Source: a virus. Taken from it: a stretch of DNA of 33,386 bases. Both the position numbers and the translations under genes were made by a program. Location of the stretch: IMG/VR virus record IMGVR_UViG_3300021961_000339, positions 1 to 33,386 of that record; one strand, written 5' to 3'. The notes below the pieces were generated by a model. The model worked only from the letters and a program-made list of their open reading frames with translations. It had not been told where the DNA came from and searched no databases. Shown in pieces: positions 16,466 to 23,905 of this stretch (positions are counted from its first letter, which is position 1; each line of letters starts with the position of its first letter).

Positions 16466-17245
16466 TTACCCGAACAAGCCGCGAGACTTACCACGAGCCG
16501 AAGCGCTCATGATACGTTCTCTGTATTTTGCATAGTCATTCATCGACATTGACTGAATATCTTCAGCCGTTAACGCACGTTGCTCCGAATTGTCGTCCAT
16601 TGGTCCGAGCGGGGGCGTGGTTACCCTGGTCCCCGTCATTTCTTTACGCGCATTCTGCATTGCAAACTGCGCCGATTCAAGAATCTTGTTTGAACGTTCT
16701 TTCAAGCTCTCAATACTTGCTTCTACTTCTTCGCGGGTATTGCCGCTAATCAGGTCTACAAGTTCTGGGATAATGTTTTCACGTTCTGCGTCTACACGTT
16801 GTGAACGGTAGTTCTGTAGGTCAGCAAAAGTTCTTTCGCGTTCCAGAAGAGCGAAGGCACGTTCACGTTCTTGACGCTCACGCTCCAACTGCTCCTGCCA
16901 CTCTGCTTCCTTAGTCTTAAGCAAAGTACGAACATCCATATCACCTTCAAGAGCTTCCTGCTGAGCTTTAGCCTTAGCTTCTGCCTCTGCAGCACGTGCA
17001 GCAAGTTCTGCTTCACGCTCTTTCTTAATGCTATCGAGTTCTTCCTTCAGCTTATCAATCTGAGGATAGAGTTTTTCTTTCTCCTGGCTACGAACTTTAA
17101 CCAGGTCTTCTTCCGTATAAAATTTGGAAGTCGCCTTAGTAGTAGGTGCGTCAGCAACAACAGCGTTGTTTGACGACTCAGCTACGACTGGAACGGTTCC
17201 TGCTTCAGCTGCAAAAGCTTCTGCATTTAGTCCTGCTGTTTCCAT
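16466..17245 (-). CDS. Scaffolding-like coiled-coil protein (259 aa)
   Basis: A 259-aa protein placed between portal and capsid, where the scaffold is normally encoded. Residues 1-40 are Ala-rich and disordered. Residues about 40-205 are almost wholly charged helix (VRSQEKEKLYPQIDKLKEEL, AELAARAAEAEAKAKAQQEA, EWQEQLERERQERERAFALL). The end is basic (KYRERIMSASARGKSRGLFG), as scaffold C-termini that bind the capsid shell often are. No protease motif is seen. ATG 17245 has AAAAAGGAATC upstream and a 116-base leader with a promoter-like element. Scaffold is inferred from position, charge and length. Confidence 0.8.
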   Translation of the reverse strand: METAGLNAEAFAAEAGTVPVVAESSNNAVVADAPTTKATSKFYTEEDLVKVRSQEKEKLYPQIDKLKEELDSIKKEREAELAARAAEAEAKAKAQQEALEGDMDVRTLLKTKEAEWQEQLERERQERERAFALLERERTFADLQNYRSQRVDAERENIIPELVDLISGNTREEVEASIESLKERSNKILESAQFAMQNARKEMTGTRVTTPPLGPMDDNSEQRALTAEDIQSMSMNDYAKYRERIMSASARGKSRGLFG

Positions 17246-17323
17246 ACAAGATTCCTTTTTCTCCTAGGGGTCGTTTTCCGAATGCCCTTACGGGCGTAGC
17301 ACATATGACCAAACGTTGTATCT

Positions 17324-17352
17324 ATTGTCTTTCTTAATACAAAAAATGTCAG
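17324..17352 (-). promoter_or_regulatory. Promoter-like element before the scaffold-capsid genes
   Basis: On the minus strand CTGACA (17347-17352, preceded by CC) is followed after exactly 17 bases by GACAAT (17324-17329). The -35 half matches the sigma-70 consensus at five of six positions, the -10 at four. It is in the 116-base gap between portal and scaffold (17246-17361), the largest gap in the head module, with a putative leader of about 72 bases that carries a small GCCC-TTAC-GGGC hairpin. Two other gaps carry the same motif. Confidence 0.45.
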
Positions 17353-17361
17353 GGTAAACCT

Positions 17362-19068
17362 TTATTTTTCGTACTCTTCTGGTACTCGCCTCTGTGGGAG
17401 GACAGTGCCATAAGCTTCTGTGACCAGCTTGTTGCGGAGGTCTGCTTCGCCCATATCGGCAGCGGCTAGAGCCTCATCTATTGTTGCTGGCATTACTGCT
17501 GGGGCTCCTGCGGCGCCTGGTTCTAGAGGCTGACCTGGTTTGCCACCAGTTTCTGGATTAGGCATAGTGCCTGTAAGTTCTGCGATTTCCTGCTCAATCT
17601 GCGTCTGTAGAAGTCGTAACGCACCATCAGCCACAGCGTCATCCATAAGTTCCTGACGAATTTCATTGAGCTTATCGCTTGGGAAGGACTCGCCAAGTGA
17701 ACGAAGGGCCCCTTCCTTAGACTCTAGCCCTAGAGACAACATAGATTGAACTTCGTTAAGTGCAATCAACTTATCTAGTGGCAGAGGCTGTGGGAAATGT
17801 ACATATGTTTGATAGGTAAGTGGGTCGTTAGGGTCTAAGCGGTCGACCTGACCTGTCTTAAGTTTTACGTTGCGGGTAGGGTCCCAGATAAGCATCTCTG
17901 GTTCTTTAACAGCAAGGCTGCGGATAATAAGCTCGTTGATGCGTTCTAGTCCACGTGCGTATTGAATAATCTTCTGGTGGTATCGGTTCATCAAAGGCTG
18001 GAACATGATGGATAGCGCTACGCCTGATGTATTAGAAATAGGCTGTGCTTGACCAAGAGCGGTCTCAGGTACACCGACCATTTCATGCATAGACTTCTTT
18101 AACATAGCGAGGAAGTCCATAGCACCCTTAAGGCCTTGTGAACCACCTTCTAGGTTCTCTACCTTCGCGTCTTTTGGTAGACCACCCCAGACCTTGTTAG
18201 CGCCCTTTTCCAATTGTGAAGCTTTGGCACCAATGATGACTGTGACGGGAGCAGCATGATAATTAACGATGTCAGCGATTTCATAAGCAGTCTCGTTATA
18301 AGTACGGTTAATATTAATAATATCGAAACAGTCAGCAAGGCCCCAAGGGCTACCGCTAATACGAATATTTGGAATATGAACAACGGGAATAGTACCAAGC
18401 GGGTTAGGGCGAGAATCAATAAGTTCATCGTTGATGTACTCCTCGATGATGTCGTCTGTGAGGATTTCGGTGTAAGTAAACACCTGACGTGTTCCTTCTA
18501 GTGATGTTCCCCAGAAACGATACTTTAATTTAAAACGAATTAAGCGCTCGCGGTCATGTGGGTGGAACTCTGGAAACGCAAACGATGCGTTAAGTGGAAG
18601 GATACGAACACGTCCTGGGTGCTTCATACCAGATGAATCTTCCCACGGTTCTTCGTAAGCAATCTTTACAAAGCAGTCACCAGATACGGTTCCCTGCTGT
18701 CCCATTTCCCATAGGACTGTTGCCTTGTTGTTATCTACTTCCCAAACACGTTCTAGTAGGTCAGGGATAATAGCTTCGGTTTCACGAGGGCTTCTAAAAT
18801 CTACACCCTTACCAAAAGCAAAGTTAATAATAAAATCTGAAAAGGCACGGTAGTAATTAAGTACTAACTGGCTATCGCCAATCTGACGACGGTATGAATA
18901 GTGGTGACCAAGGTACATCGCCCAGTTAAGTGAATAACGATTTAGGCGTGGGCCATGAACTTCAAACTCCTCATCTGCCAACTCGACAAGACCGAGTGGA
19001 GAAATGGAGATGGTTAAGTCGCTGGATGCCGCCCTATACGATGGGGGCGAAAAGTCAATGCCGCTCAT
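17362..19068 (-). CDS. Portal protein
   Basis: A 568-aa protein expected to form the dodecameric ring through which DNA enters the head. It fits the SPP1 gp6/HK97-type portal family: 'MYLGHHYSYRRQIGDSQLVLNYYRAFSDFIINFAFGKGVDF' in the N-terminal clip, 'WEMGQQGTVSGDCFVKIAYE', 'NPLGTIPVVHIPNIRISGSPWGLADCFDIININRTYNETAYEIADIVNY', then the stem/helix segment 'LAMLKKSMHEMVGVPETALGQAQPISNTSGVALSIMFQPLM'. The sequence 'GVPETALGxxxPxSNTSGxAL' is a portal signature. The C-terminal 120 residues are Gln/Glu/Pro-rich and likely disordered (GTMPNPETGGKPGQPLEPGA). ATG 19068 has GAAGGTG just upstream. It lies downstream of the terminase, as usual. Confidence 0.92.
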   Translation of the reverse strand: MSGIDFSPPSYRAASSDLTISISPLGLVELADEEFEVHGPRLNRYSLNWAMYLGHHYSYRRQIGDSQLVLNYYRAFSDFIINFAFGKGVDFRSPRETEAIIPDLLERVWEVDNNKATVLWEMGQQGTVSGDCFVKIAYEEPWEDSSGMKHPGRVRILPLNASFAFPEFHPHDRERLIRFKLKYRFWGTSLEGTRQVFTYTEILTDDIIEEYINDELIDSRPNPLGTIPVVHIPNIRISGSPWGLADCFDIININRTYNETAYEIADIVNYHAAPVTVIIGAKASQLEKGANKVWGGLPKDAKVENLEGGSQGLKGAMDFLAMLKKSMHEMVGVPETALGQAQPISNTSGVALSIMFQPLMNRYHQKIIQYARGLERINELIIRSLAVKEPEMLIWDPTRNVKLKTGQVDRLDPNDPLTYQTYVHFPQPLPLDKLIALNEVQSMLSLGLESKEGALRSLGESFPSDKLNEIRQELMDDAVADGALRLLQTQIEQEIAELTGTMPNPETGGKPGQPLEPGAAGAPAVMPATIDEALAAADMGEADLRNKLVTEAYGTVLPQRRVPEEYEK

Positions 19069-19113
19069 TTCACCTTCTCTAAACTAGAGTTAAAGGGTAC
19101 CACTAAATCTATA

Positions 19114-19410
19114 TTAGCGAAACCGCGTTACCTTCTTAGTTACTGGCTTGGTAACTTTTTTCTTCTGGTCTTTTTCTTTTTTCTCTTTGGCCTCTTCCGC
19201 ATAGTCTCGCATACGAGGGTCTACTTCGCGCTTAGAGTTAACATACTGACCACCCATTGCGTTGTATCTAGAGTGAATCCAGTGTCCGCGGGCAGGAGAG
19301 TTTTTAGAGAACTTTGAATTCGCCTGTGCGGTAATCATGTTCCAAAGTTTAGGATTAGCGGGTTCCCGCTCTTCCGTTTCCTTTGCTTCTTTTCCTCTAA
19401 TCAGTGCCAT
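19114..19410 (-). CDS. Basic protein (98 aa), DUF5872-like
   Basis: A 98-aa protein with a basic tail. The central segment 'KLWNMITAQANSKFSKNSPARGHWIHSRYNAMGGQYVNSK' recalls the DUF5872 pattern (W-x-x-I-x-x-x-A-x-x-K-[YF] ... W-[VI]-x-x-x-Y-x-x-x-G-G-x-[FY]-V), but I could not run a profile search, so this is tentative. The last 20 residues are Lys/Arg rich (KKKVTKPVTKKVTRFR), which suggests nucleic acid contact. ATG 19410 has AAGGAT five to six bases upstream. It follows a terminator and precedes portal by 45 bases. A role in packaging or head assembly is only inferred from the neighbours. Confidence 0.65.
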   Translation of the reverse strand: MALIRGKEAKETEEREPANPKLWNMITAQANSKFSKNSPARGHWIHSRYNAMGGQYVNSKREVDPRMRDYAEEAKEKKEKDQKKKVTKPVTKKVTRFR

Positions 19411-19434
19411 CTTTAATCCTTATAAAATGGGAAG

Positions 19435-19474
19435 CCCACCCCTGTGACGTATTCGCCGTACAAACAGGGGTGGG
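19435..19474 (-). terminator. Terminator between the 132-aa and 98-aa genes
   Basis: CCCACCCCTGT (19435-19445) pairs perfectly with ACAGGGGTGGG (19464-19474), an 11-bp stem. On the minus strand it is followed by CTTCCCATTTTAT, only partly U-rich, so it may be a weak terminator or an RNA-stability element. Confidence 0.6.
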
Positions 19475-19482
19475 AAACCTAA

Positions 19483-19881
19483 CTAGTCGTTTACTACAGC
19501 TGGGTTGCCAGACTTCTGTGGACCGCCGCTACGATTAACTTCTTCGAAACGGTTGTCGCCATGGTCAGCAAACGCACCAGATGAAAAGTCGTTAAGACTT
19601 GCTGGTGCTGAAACCCATGCAGCAGAACCTACGTGAGCACGCTCACGCATTGTTTCTTCTGCAGTCTTTGTGTGAACAGCCTTATTACGATTTGGACGAC
19701 CTGCAGCTGGTTCGTATCCCTGCATAGCACCAGTGGTGAACTGTGTTGGGATGTCTGTGTCTGTTGCAAGACCTTCTTCAAAGCGTAGTGGGCCACGCTG
19801 TCCTGGTGCAGCAGGTGACATCTTACGGTCGTAAGTGGTACCTGGATTCTCAGGGAACTTAGGTGTTGGGGCAATTGCCAT
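19483..19881 (-). CDS. Conserved-looking unknown protein (132 aa) after terminase
   Basis: A 132-aa hydrophilic protein rich in Pro, Gly and Ala, with no domain I recognise. It seems mostly unstructured: 'MAIAPTPKFPENPGTTYDRKMSPAAPGQRGPLRFEEGLA', then 'GYEPAAGRPNRNKAVHTKTAEETMRERAHVGSAAWVSAPASLNDFSSGAF'. It sits between terminase and portal, where phages of this type often have a short disordered protein. ATG 19881 has an ideal AAGGAG, and a promoter-like element lies 42 bases upstream. It ends at a long hairpin, so it may be a separately controlled and abundant protein. Confidence 0.65.
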   Translation of the reverse strand: MAIAPTPKFPENPGTTYDRKMSPAAPGQRGPLRFEEGLATDTDIPTQFTTGAMQGYEPAAGRPNRNKAVHTKTAEETMRERAHVGSAAWVSAPASLNDFSSGAFADHGDNRFEEVNRSGGPQKSGNPAVVND

Positions 19882-19922
19882 TTTTTATACTCCTTATTAA
19901 AGGGTTGAGGACCTCGTGTAAA

Positions 19923-19951
19923 AGTGTCCTACTTATTGGTCGTAAAGTCAG
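19923..19951 (-). promoter_or_regulatory. Promoter-like element after terminase
   Basis: On the minus strand CTGACT (19946-19951, preceded by CC) is followed after 17 bases by GACACT (19923-19928) in the 83-base gap between terminase stop and the 132-aa gene. The -10 is a poor sigma-70 match alone, but the layout and the CCTGAC half are the same as at 17324-17352 and 25519-25547. Confidence 0.4.
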
Positions 19952-19964
19952 GCTAAACGGGTAA

Positions 19965-21551
19965 TTACCTGCTGAAGAACGGGGACGTAGAAACCTCTAC
20001 CGAAGGCATAGTCATATCTAAGGTTAGAGCACAGGCTATTGCCAAAGAGTCTGCATAGTCATCATGAGCGTGGGCCTCATCTGGAGCGTGGGCCAAAAAG
20101 TTAGGTCCAGTGAACTTAGTCTCCAAATCCACCATTTGTTGATAGAAGCGCTTCCATCTACGCAATTGGCGAGTCTTAGCGTGGGCAGGCCAACCGACCA
20201 TACGACGGTCAATAAGAGCCTTAAGGTGTTTCCAACGCTTTGACTGCTCTGGCTGACTACTGCCTATGGAATGTACTTCTGCTCTTGGGATGAGGAGTCG
20301 GAGTCTTTGTGCAACCGCATCACCCACGCCGTTAGCGTCAACCCCAACAGCAAGTACGTCGTAACTAGATAAGAAGTTAACGATTTGAAAATATTGGTCT
20401 TCCCAGTCATCACCTTGTAGCTCCAGCCAATCTAGGACACGATGGTCAAAGTAACCAAACTCATCTGGACGGTCCCAGTCTACCCAGACTACTGTTACAA
20501 CTGTAGAGTCTAACTTACGTGCAGGGTCAATACCAACTACCACAGGGGAACGGTGCCATGCCTTTACAACTTGTTGAGAGGTATCTCCAAGCTCATCCAT
20601 GATGGCTGAGGTTACAAACATACCTCTTTCCAACAGCCACTTACAGCAGTATGACATCTGAAATTCATCGGAGTCTTCACCAATACGCAGTTTTTCTTTT
20701 TTGATGAACTTCTCGTAGTTAGCATTGCACTTGGATACGTCGCGGTAGTCCCACTCAAAGTGATTCTGTCTACGCCCTCTTCCCGTCTGTCTACGCTTGT
20801 TGATTTGGATAGAGCGATAGAAGTTGTTTTTGTGCGTAGTAGGTGTGCCTGTCTTAACCATTGTGCCTGAGTAGTACGCAAGCATAGGAGAGATAGACTT
20901 GGTAACAACAAAGTCATCTGCTTCTTGACACTCGTCAATAACAATGAGGTGGAAGGACTTAGATTCAATCTTTGCACGTGGGTTAGCGGTCATCATCATA
21001 AGGCTACTGCCCGAGTTTTTTAATTTAATCTGTCGTGTAACCCCAGGCACTTTGCCTAGGCTATCGTCAATCTCAGGGTCGCCAAGAATCTCTTGTGCAC
21101 GTTCACTAGTAAGCCTATTAACAGTACGACCAAAGAGTGTTTCTACCTGACCTTCAACTGGTGCAAACATACCAATCCAAACACCATTTGAGAACTTACC
21201 AAGAAGGTCTGGATACATCTTTGCAAGGCGTGGCAGAAGCACCATTAGCGTTGCTACGGTATTAGCAATTGTTTCAGACTTACCTGACTGACGTGCAGCT
21301 AACGCAGTAATTTCTTCACCATCATTAATCAGTACAGATTCAATAATGCGACGTGCAAGCGGCATCTGATAAGGGTGTAGCTCATGCCCAACTAGGGCGT
21401 TCATAAACTCAATGCAACGGTCTATTAGTTTTTTTACAAACTCTTTAGACAGCTCATCTAGTTCCAGCTCCTCATCTTCGGGAATCTCTTCCTCTGGAGT
21501 CTCGGGTAGGAACTCGTCGTCGTCTTCTTCTAACACAATGTTGTTGTCCAT
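19965..21551 (-). CDS. terL: Terminase large subunit
   Basis: A 528-aa motor that cuts and pumps DNA into the head. The ATPase half has Walker A AARQSGKSE (85-93), Walker B LIVIDECQEAD (202-212) and the coupling motif KTGTPTTHKN (233-242). The nuclease half has the RNase H-like acidic triad: GIDPARKLDST (D342), VGVDANGVGDAV, and AHDDYADSLAIA near the C-terminus. Length is normal for the family. The N-terminal 35 residues are very acidic (EEDDDEFLPETPEEEIPEDEELELDE), unlike most members. ATG 21551 has AAGG five bases upstream. A terminator lies only 29 bases before the start, so expression is likely kept low. No small terminase subunit is clear in this window. Confidence 0.97.
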   Translation of the reverse strand: MDNNIVLEEDDDEFLPETPEEEIPEDEELELDELSKEFVKKLIDRCIEFMNALVGHELHPYQMPLARRIIESVLINDGEEITALAARQSGKSETIANTVATLMVLLPRLAKMYPDLLGKFSNGVWIGMFAPVEGQVETLFGRTVNRLTSERAQEILGDPEIDDSLGKVPGVTRQIKLKNSGSSLMMMTANPRAKIESKSFHLIVIDECQEADDFVVTKSISPMLAYYSGTMVKTGTPTTHKNNFYRSIQINKRRQTGRGRRQNHFEWDYRDVSKCNANYEKFIKKEKLRIGEDSDEFQMSYCCKWLLERGMFVTSAIMDELGDTSQQVVKAWHRSPVVVGIDPARKLDSTVVTVVWVDWDRPDEFGYFDHRVLDWLELQGDDWEDQYFQIVNFLSSYDVLAVGVDANGVGDAVAQRLRLLIPRAEVHSIGSSQPEQSKRWKHLKALIDRRMVGWPAHAKTRQLRRWKRFYQQMVDLETKFTGPNFLAHAPDEAHAHDDYADSLAIACALTLDMTMPSVEVSTSPFFSR

Positions 21552-21579
21552 AATAACCTTAGTCTAGAGTAAAACAAAA

Positions 21580-21603
21580 ACCCTGTGCTGGTAAGCACAG
21601 GGT
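21580..21603 (-). terminator. Terminator 29 bases upstream of terL
   Basis: ACCCTGTGCT (21580-21589) pairs with AGCACAGGGT (21594-21603) around a GGTA loop. On the minus strand the stem is followed by TTTTTGTTTTAC. It ends the run of small genes from 23710 and must be partly read through for terL unless a promoter overlaps the stem. Confidence 0.85.
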
Positions 21604-21650
21604 CTTCGCACCATCACACGGAAGTAGAAGAGAGAGGTGACATTAGTGTA

Positions 21651-21896
21651 TCAGTTGGTCATGCGGGAGTGCAACTCCGCAACCACGGCGTGCAGAGCCT
21701 CGGCGCCCTTTACAGCCTCATCTAGATAGATTGGGTCTCTAGATTTTGCGTACTTTGACAGGCACTTGCCTATCTCTGTTAAAGCTTGTTCTGACCAGTT
21801 CTCAAGTTCCCCAGTTGGGATTCTTGATACTCGCCTTGCCACCTTTTCGGGGAAGGGCTTAGTCCACGCGGCCTTCTTCTTAAAAAAACTCATCAT
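21651..21896 (-). CDS. Small helical protein of unknown function (81 aa)
   Basis: An 81-aa helical protein. The start is best at ATG 21896, eight bases after AGAGGA; an ATG at 21905 would have no spacer and one at 21893 is also possible. It begins MMSFFKKKAAWTKPFPEKVARRVSRI and ends in 'YLDEAVKGAEALHAVVAELHSRMTN', a soluble helix. The N-terminal part is basic. The overlap with the 96-aa gene is 17 bases. It is the last gene before the terminator upstream of terL, where a small terminase subunit could be encoded, and it is short for one (most are 120-200 aa). No motif supports that role. Confidence 0.6.
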   Translation of the reverse strand: MMSFFKKKAAWTKPFPEKVARRVSRIPTGELENWSEQALTEIGKCLSKYAKSRDPIYLDEAVKGAEALHAVVAELHSRMTN

Positions 21897-22170
21897 ATTT
21901 ACCATCCTCTGGAACCCAGGCTTTTCTTCCCTTCATAGCTCCCAAGACTATCCTATCGATAGCCTCGTCGTCATCAGGGGATATTAATGGCTTCTTGTAA
22001 AAAACGCCAACATAGTAGCCAGGCTCAGTAAAGGGAAGCCTAAATACTAAGCACTTACCTTTTCTAAACGGGTAATCAGTTTCTTGGGTAGAGCCAACCT
22101 CTACTACAGGCAATAGTTTTTTATGCCAGTATCGTAGTTTTCCGCCGTATAGTGGTCCGATAGTTTGCAT
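21880..22170 (-). CDS. Unknown protein (96 aa)
   Basis: A 96-aa soluble protein with many aromatic residues and no recognised domain. Its pattern (LRYWHKKLLPVVEVG, KGKCLVFRLPFTEPGYYVGVFYKKP) suggests a small beta-rich fold, then a charged helix (DDDEAIDRIVLGAMKGRKAW). ATG 22170 overlaps the KTSC gene stop as TAATG. Unknown, but in the same operon as the KTSC protein and zinc proteins. Confidence 0.6.
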   Translation of the reverse strand: MQTIGPLYGGKLRYWHKKLLPVVEVGSTQETDYPFRKGKCLVFRLPFTEPGYYVGVFYKKPLISPDDDEAIDRIVLGAMKGRKAWVPEDGKYDEFF

Positions 22171-22673
22171 TAGTTGCCTTGTTGTCGTCTTTCGTCTAAG
22201 CCTTCTTCTAATATTAAAGTCTGCTGAAGTCTAGCAGAAGACTCCGCAGCGTACTCAAACCTTGTTCTTTGTTCTTCTGTCATCTCTAACGGGTCAGCTG
22301 GTCCCATAGTAGGCCACCTATCTAAACCACTAGATGCTAAATACTTACCAGTAGAATCTGTGTTCTTTAAGTTTTCAAAGTGAGAGACAGGGCAGTTCTC
22401 GTACTCCCACCACGCACCATCCCTAAATACAACATATAAAGAGCGCTTATCAAAATCATAAGCAATTGCTTTTGCTCTTGGACGTATTGGGTTTGTAGTA
22501 TTAGCAGCTAACTGCTTAAAACCTTCGGATGGAACAGCGACCTGAAATCTTTGGTCTACTGGGGTATCTACGCCAATCTTGTCAGCCATGCCTTGGGCAA
22601 GGTTTAGTATTCGATTAGATTGCTCTTCTCGGTTTTCAAAGTACCTATCGTAGTTATTTTTCTTTTTAGCCAC
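22170..22673 (-). CDS. KTSC-domain protein
   Basis: A 167-aa protein with a KTSC domain (Pfam PF13619) at about 67-115: 'AIAYDFDKRSLYVVFRDGAWWEYENCPVSHFENL' then 'STGKYLASSGLDRWP'. In known members this short domain has a Lys-Thr-Ser-Cys or a variant and is of unknown role, sometimes next to lysine-tRNA synthetase or in phages. Here the signature Y-E-N-C (91-94) is kept, and S-T-G-K-Y-L at 107-112. Helical charged ends surround it. The start is GTG 22673 with GAGGA eight bases upstream; it overlaps the 88-aa gene by 8 bases, and its stop overlaps the next start as TAATG. Confidence 0.8.
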   Translation of the reverse strand: MAKKKNNYDRYFENREEQSNRILNLAQGMADKIGVDTPVDQRFQVAVPSEGFKQLAANTTNPIRPRAKAIAYDFDKRSLYVVFRDGAWWEYENCPVSHFENLKNTDSTGKYLASSGLDRWPTMGPADPLEMTEEQRTRFEYAAESSARLQQTLILEEGLDERRQQGN

Positions 22674-22932
22674 AGATATGGTCCTCAGTTTCAGACTCTT
22701 TAACTCTTACCAGACAACGGGCACAGCGAAGGTACTTCTCTGGTTTAAAGTTGTTCTGTGCGGTAGCGCCAGGCTCAAACTCTACTGCCTCGGATGCGCT
22801 AACAATTTCAGGTTCAGCGAACATCTCATCAGGAAACGGCCCCCTAGGGGCAGTCACCTTTTTAGGAACTGGGTGTGTTTGAACGGCCTGTCGTCTATCT
22901 ACGCGTACTGCGAAGATTGGCTCATCAAACAT
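22666..22932 (-). CDS. Zinc-finger-like small protein (88 aa)
   Basis: An 88-aa protein. Its first 55 residues look disordered (PVPKKVTAPRGPFPDEMFAEPEI), and the last 25 carry C-A-R-C followed by H-I-C (RCARCLVRVKESETEDHIC), a possible C-x2-C...H-x-C metal site. No known family was recognised. ATG 22932 overlaps the stop of the 79-aa gene (TAATG). It lies in a group of three small metal-finger proteins, so a regulatory or nucleic-acid role is a plausible guess. Confidence 0.6.
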   Translation of the reverse strand: MFDEPIFAVRVDRRQAVQTHPVPKKVTAPRGPFPDEMFAEPEIVSASEAVEFEPGATAQNNFKPEKYLRCARCLVRVKESETEDHICG

Positions 22933-23171
22933 TACTCGGCCTTAGGTTCCTCTACAGGCTCTTCTTCTTTTACAGGTTCTTCTTCCTTTGTAGCCTTTTT
23001 CTTAGATGGCTTCTCTTCAATAAACTCTACGAGCGGGAAATGGCCGCTATCAGCACGTTCTTGTAACCAGTGTGGTAAACAAGGTGCACAGTAATTAACT
23101 GGGTTTACTCCAGGGTCTGCACATGTATACAGAGCGTCTTTATCACAGTTATCGCACTTTACTTTTGCCAT
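22932..23171 (-). CDS. Zinc-ribbon-like protein with acidic tail (79 aa)
   Basis: A 79-aa protein. Residues 1-31 have two Cys pairs, K-C-D-N-C-D (6-9) and N-Y-C-A-P-C-L (28-31), with a third Cys at 17 (YTCAD), which suggests a zinc ribbon. The last 28 residues are alternately Lys- and Glu-rich (KKKATKEEEPVKEEEPVEEP), probably disordered. ATG 23171 has AGGAGG about six bases upstream. It follows a strong hairpin at 23191-23216. Function unknown. Confidence 0.65.
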   Translation of the reverse strand: MAKVKCDNCDKDALYTCADPGVNPVNYCAPCLPHWLQERADSGHFPLVEFIEEKPSKKKATKEEEPVKEEEPVEEPKAE

Positions 23172-23190
23172 CAGGTCCTCCTAGTAATAA

Positions 23191-23216
23191 TGGGAGGGCA
23201 GTTGCCTGCCCTCCCA
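23191..23216 (-). terminator. Hairpin terminator after the 64-aa membrane protein
   Basis: TGGGAGGGCA (23191-23200) pairs perfectly with TGCCCTCCCA (23207-23216) around a six-base loop. On the minus strand it is followed by TTATTACTAGG, a short U-poor tail, so termination may be partial. It sits 15 bases before the 79-aa gene's ribosome-binding site. Confidence 0.65.
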
Positions 23217-23221
23217 CTAGT

Positions 23222-23416
23222 TTACTTGGAAGCTCCGATTCCGTAAGCCTTATCCTTAGGATTTAAGGCCTTGGCTAGAGGACCGACTAGACCAGCAACA
23301 AACGCGTTAACGAGTACTGATGGGTCTGTCTGACCTGCCATATAGAGTGCTACAACGGAAGCGAGCGCTGCGCGGATATATGACCCTGCAGCTGCTACTA
23401 GTTGTTCCTTGTTCAT
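23222..23416 (-). CDS. Small membrane protein, holin-like (64 aa)
   Basis: A 64-aa protein with one long hydrophobic stretch, residues 6-27 (LVAAAGSYIRAALASVVALYMAG), and a second weaker one at 33-50 (SVLVNAFVAGLVGPLAKAL), then a short KDK tail. This arrangement of two helices with a short charged end is known from small phage holins and related membrane proteins; sequences like 'MNKEQL.AAA.SY.RAALA.VVALYMAGQTDP' occur in many actinophage-like genomes. ATG 23416 has AAAGGAG upstream. It sits next to another membrane protein, and close to the plus-strand transglycosylase gene, which suggests a second lysis or entry function. Confidence 0.65.
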   Translation of the reverse strand: MNKEQLVAAAGSYIRAALASVVALYMAGQTDPSVLVNAFVAGLVGPLAKALNPKDKAYGIGASK

Positions 23417-23458
23417 CTTGCTCCTTTTACCCCTTGTGATAGTGGGGGTAGGAAAATA

Positions 23459-23710
23459 CTACTCGTTCTTTCCAATTTCCGCTAGGTGCTGGGTAAACTG
23501 ACCTTCCAGCTTAGCGACGCTAATACGCAGCTCGGTTATTTCTGAGTGGATTTGGTTAACGGTATCTTTCATCGAACCGCCACCGTTCGGCTTCAGTTCG
23601 TGAACAAAATTCTTTAGGTATGATTTGAGTACCCATGAAGTTGCTGCGATGATAGCAGCTCCAAAAGCTGCAAATCCTGAGAGGACCCCAGCCCATTCAA
23701 CTAATGACAT
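23459..23710 (-). CDS. Membrane protein with coiled coil (83 aa)
   Basis: An 83-aa protein of which residues 4-28 form a membrane helix (VEWAGVLSGFAAFGAAIIAATSWVL), followed by a short basic loop and a soluble amphipathic helix (MKDTVNQIHSEITELRISVAKLEGQFTQHL, a likely coiled coil). This layout recalls XhlA-type or spanin-like accessory membrane proteins of lysis cassettes, with 'FVHELKPNGGGSM' as a linker. The start ATG 23710 is set by AAGGA six bases upstream; an upstream in-frame start at 23785 has none. A promoter-like element lies just upstream. It is the first gene of the operon that ends at the terL terminator. Confidence 0.65.
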   Translation of the reverse strand: MSLVEWAGVLSGFAAFGAAIIAATSWVLKSYLKNFVHELKPNGGGSMKDTVNQIHSEITELRISVAKLEGQFTQHLAEIGKNE

Positions 23711-23733
23711 AACACATCCTTTTTCTAATATAG

Positions 23734-23762
23734 AATATAGGTGTGTGTTGTCCGATACGCAA
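23734..23762 (-). promoter_or_regulatory. Promoter-like element for the 23710-21651 operon
   Basis: On the minus strand TTGCGT (23757-23762) is followed after 17 bases by TATATT (23734-23739), a five-of-six match to the -10 consensus. A second TATATT starts a few bases downstream. The predicted transcript would start at about 23727 and give a leader of about 17 bases. The whole gap 23711-23926 is AT-rich between two divergent transcription units. Confidence 0.4.
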
Positions 23763-23842
23763 ATAAAATGCGGAAATACGTACATATATTAAATATGTAA
23801 ATATGTTATTTGTCTCAGTATAAAAAATATATCTACTTCGGC

Positions 23843-23848
23843 TTGACT
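23843..23848 (+). promoter_or_regulatory. Possible -35 box for the plus-strand gene
   Basis: TTGACT at 23843-23848 is a five-of-six match to the sigma-70 -35 box, 79 bases before the plus-strand start. No good -10 is seen at 16-19 bases, so the promoter is uncertain. The rest of the gap 23711-23926 holds the promoter-like element on the minus strand and the hairpin at 23881-23905. Confidence 0.25.
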
Positions 23849-23880
23849 CCCGCTGTAACACTGTGGCACTCTAGTTCTTG

Positions 23881-23905
23881 AAAGGCTCCAGTAATGGAGC
23901 CTTTT
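23881..23905. terminator. Terminator-like hairpin before the plus-strand gene
   Basis: AAAGGCTCCA (23881-23890) pairs with TGGAGCCTTT (23895-23904), with a GTAA loop and a T-run after it and an A-run before it. It can act in both directions. It lies between any promoter near 23843 and the start codon at 23927, so it either blocks stray transcription or attenuates the transglycosylase message. Confidence 0.65.

Noticed and set aside
21651-21896. Small terminase subunit
   Set aside because: Position near terL is suggestive, but at 81 aa it is short and no helix-turn-helix or oligomer motif can be seen.
23459-23785. Longer 108-aa form of the membrane protein
   Set aside because: The upstream start at 23785 has no ribosome site and crosses the promoter-like element; ATG 23710 has AAGGA at the right distance.
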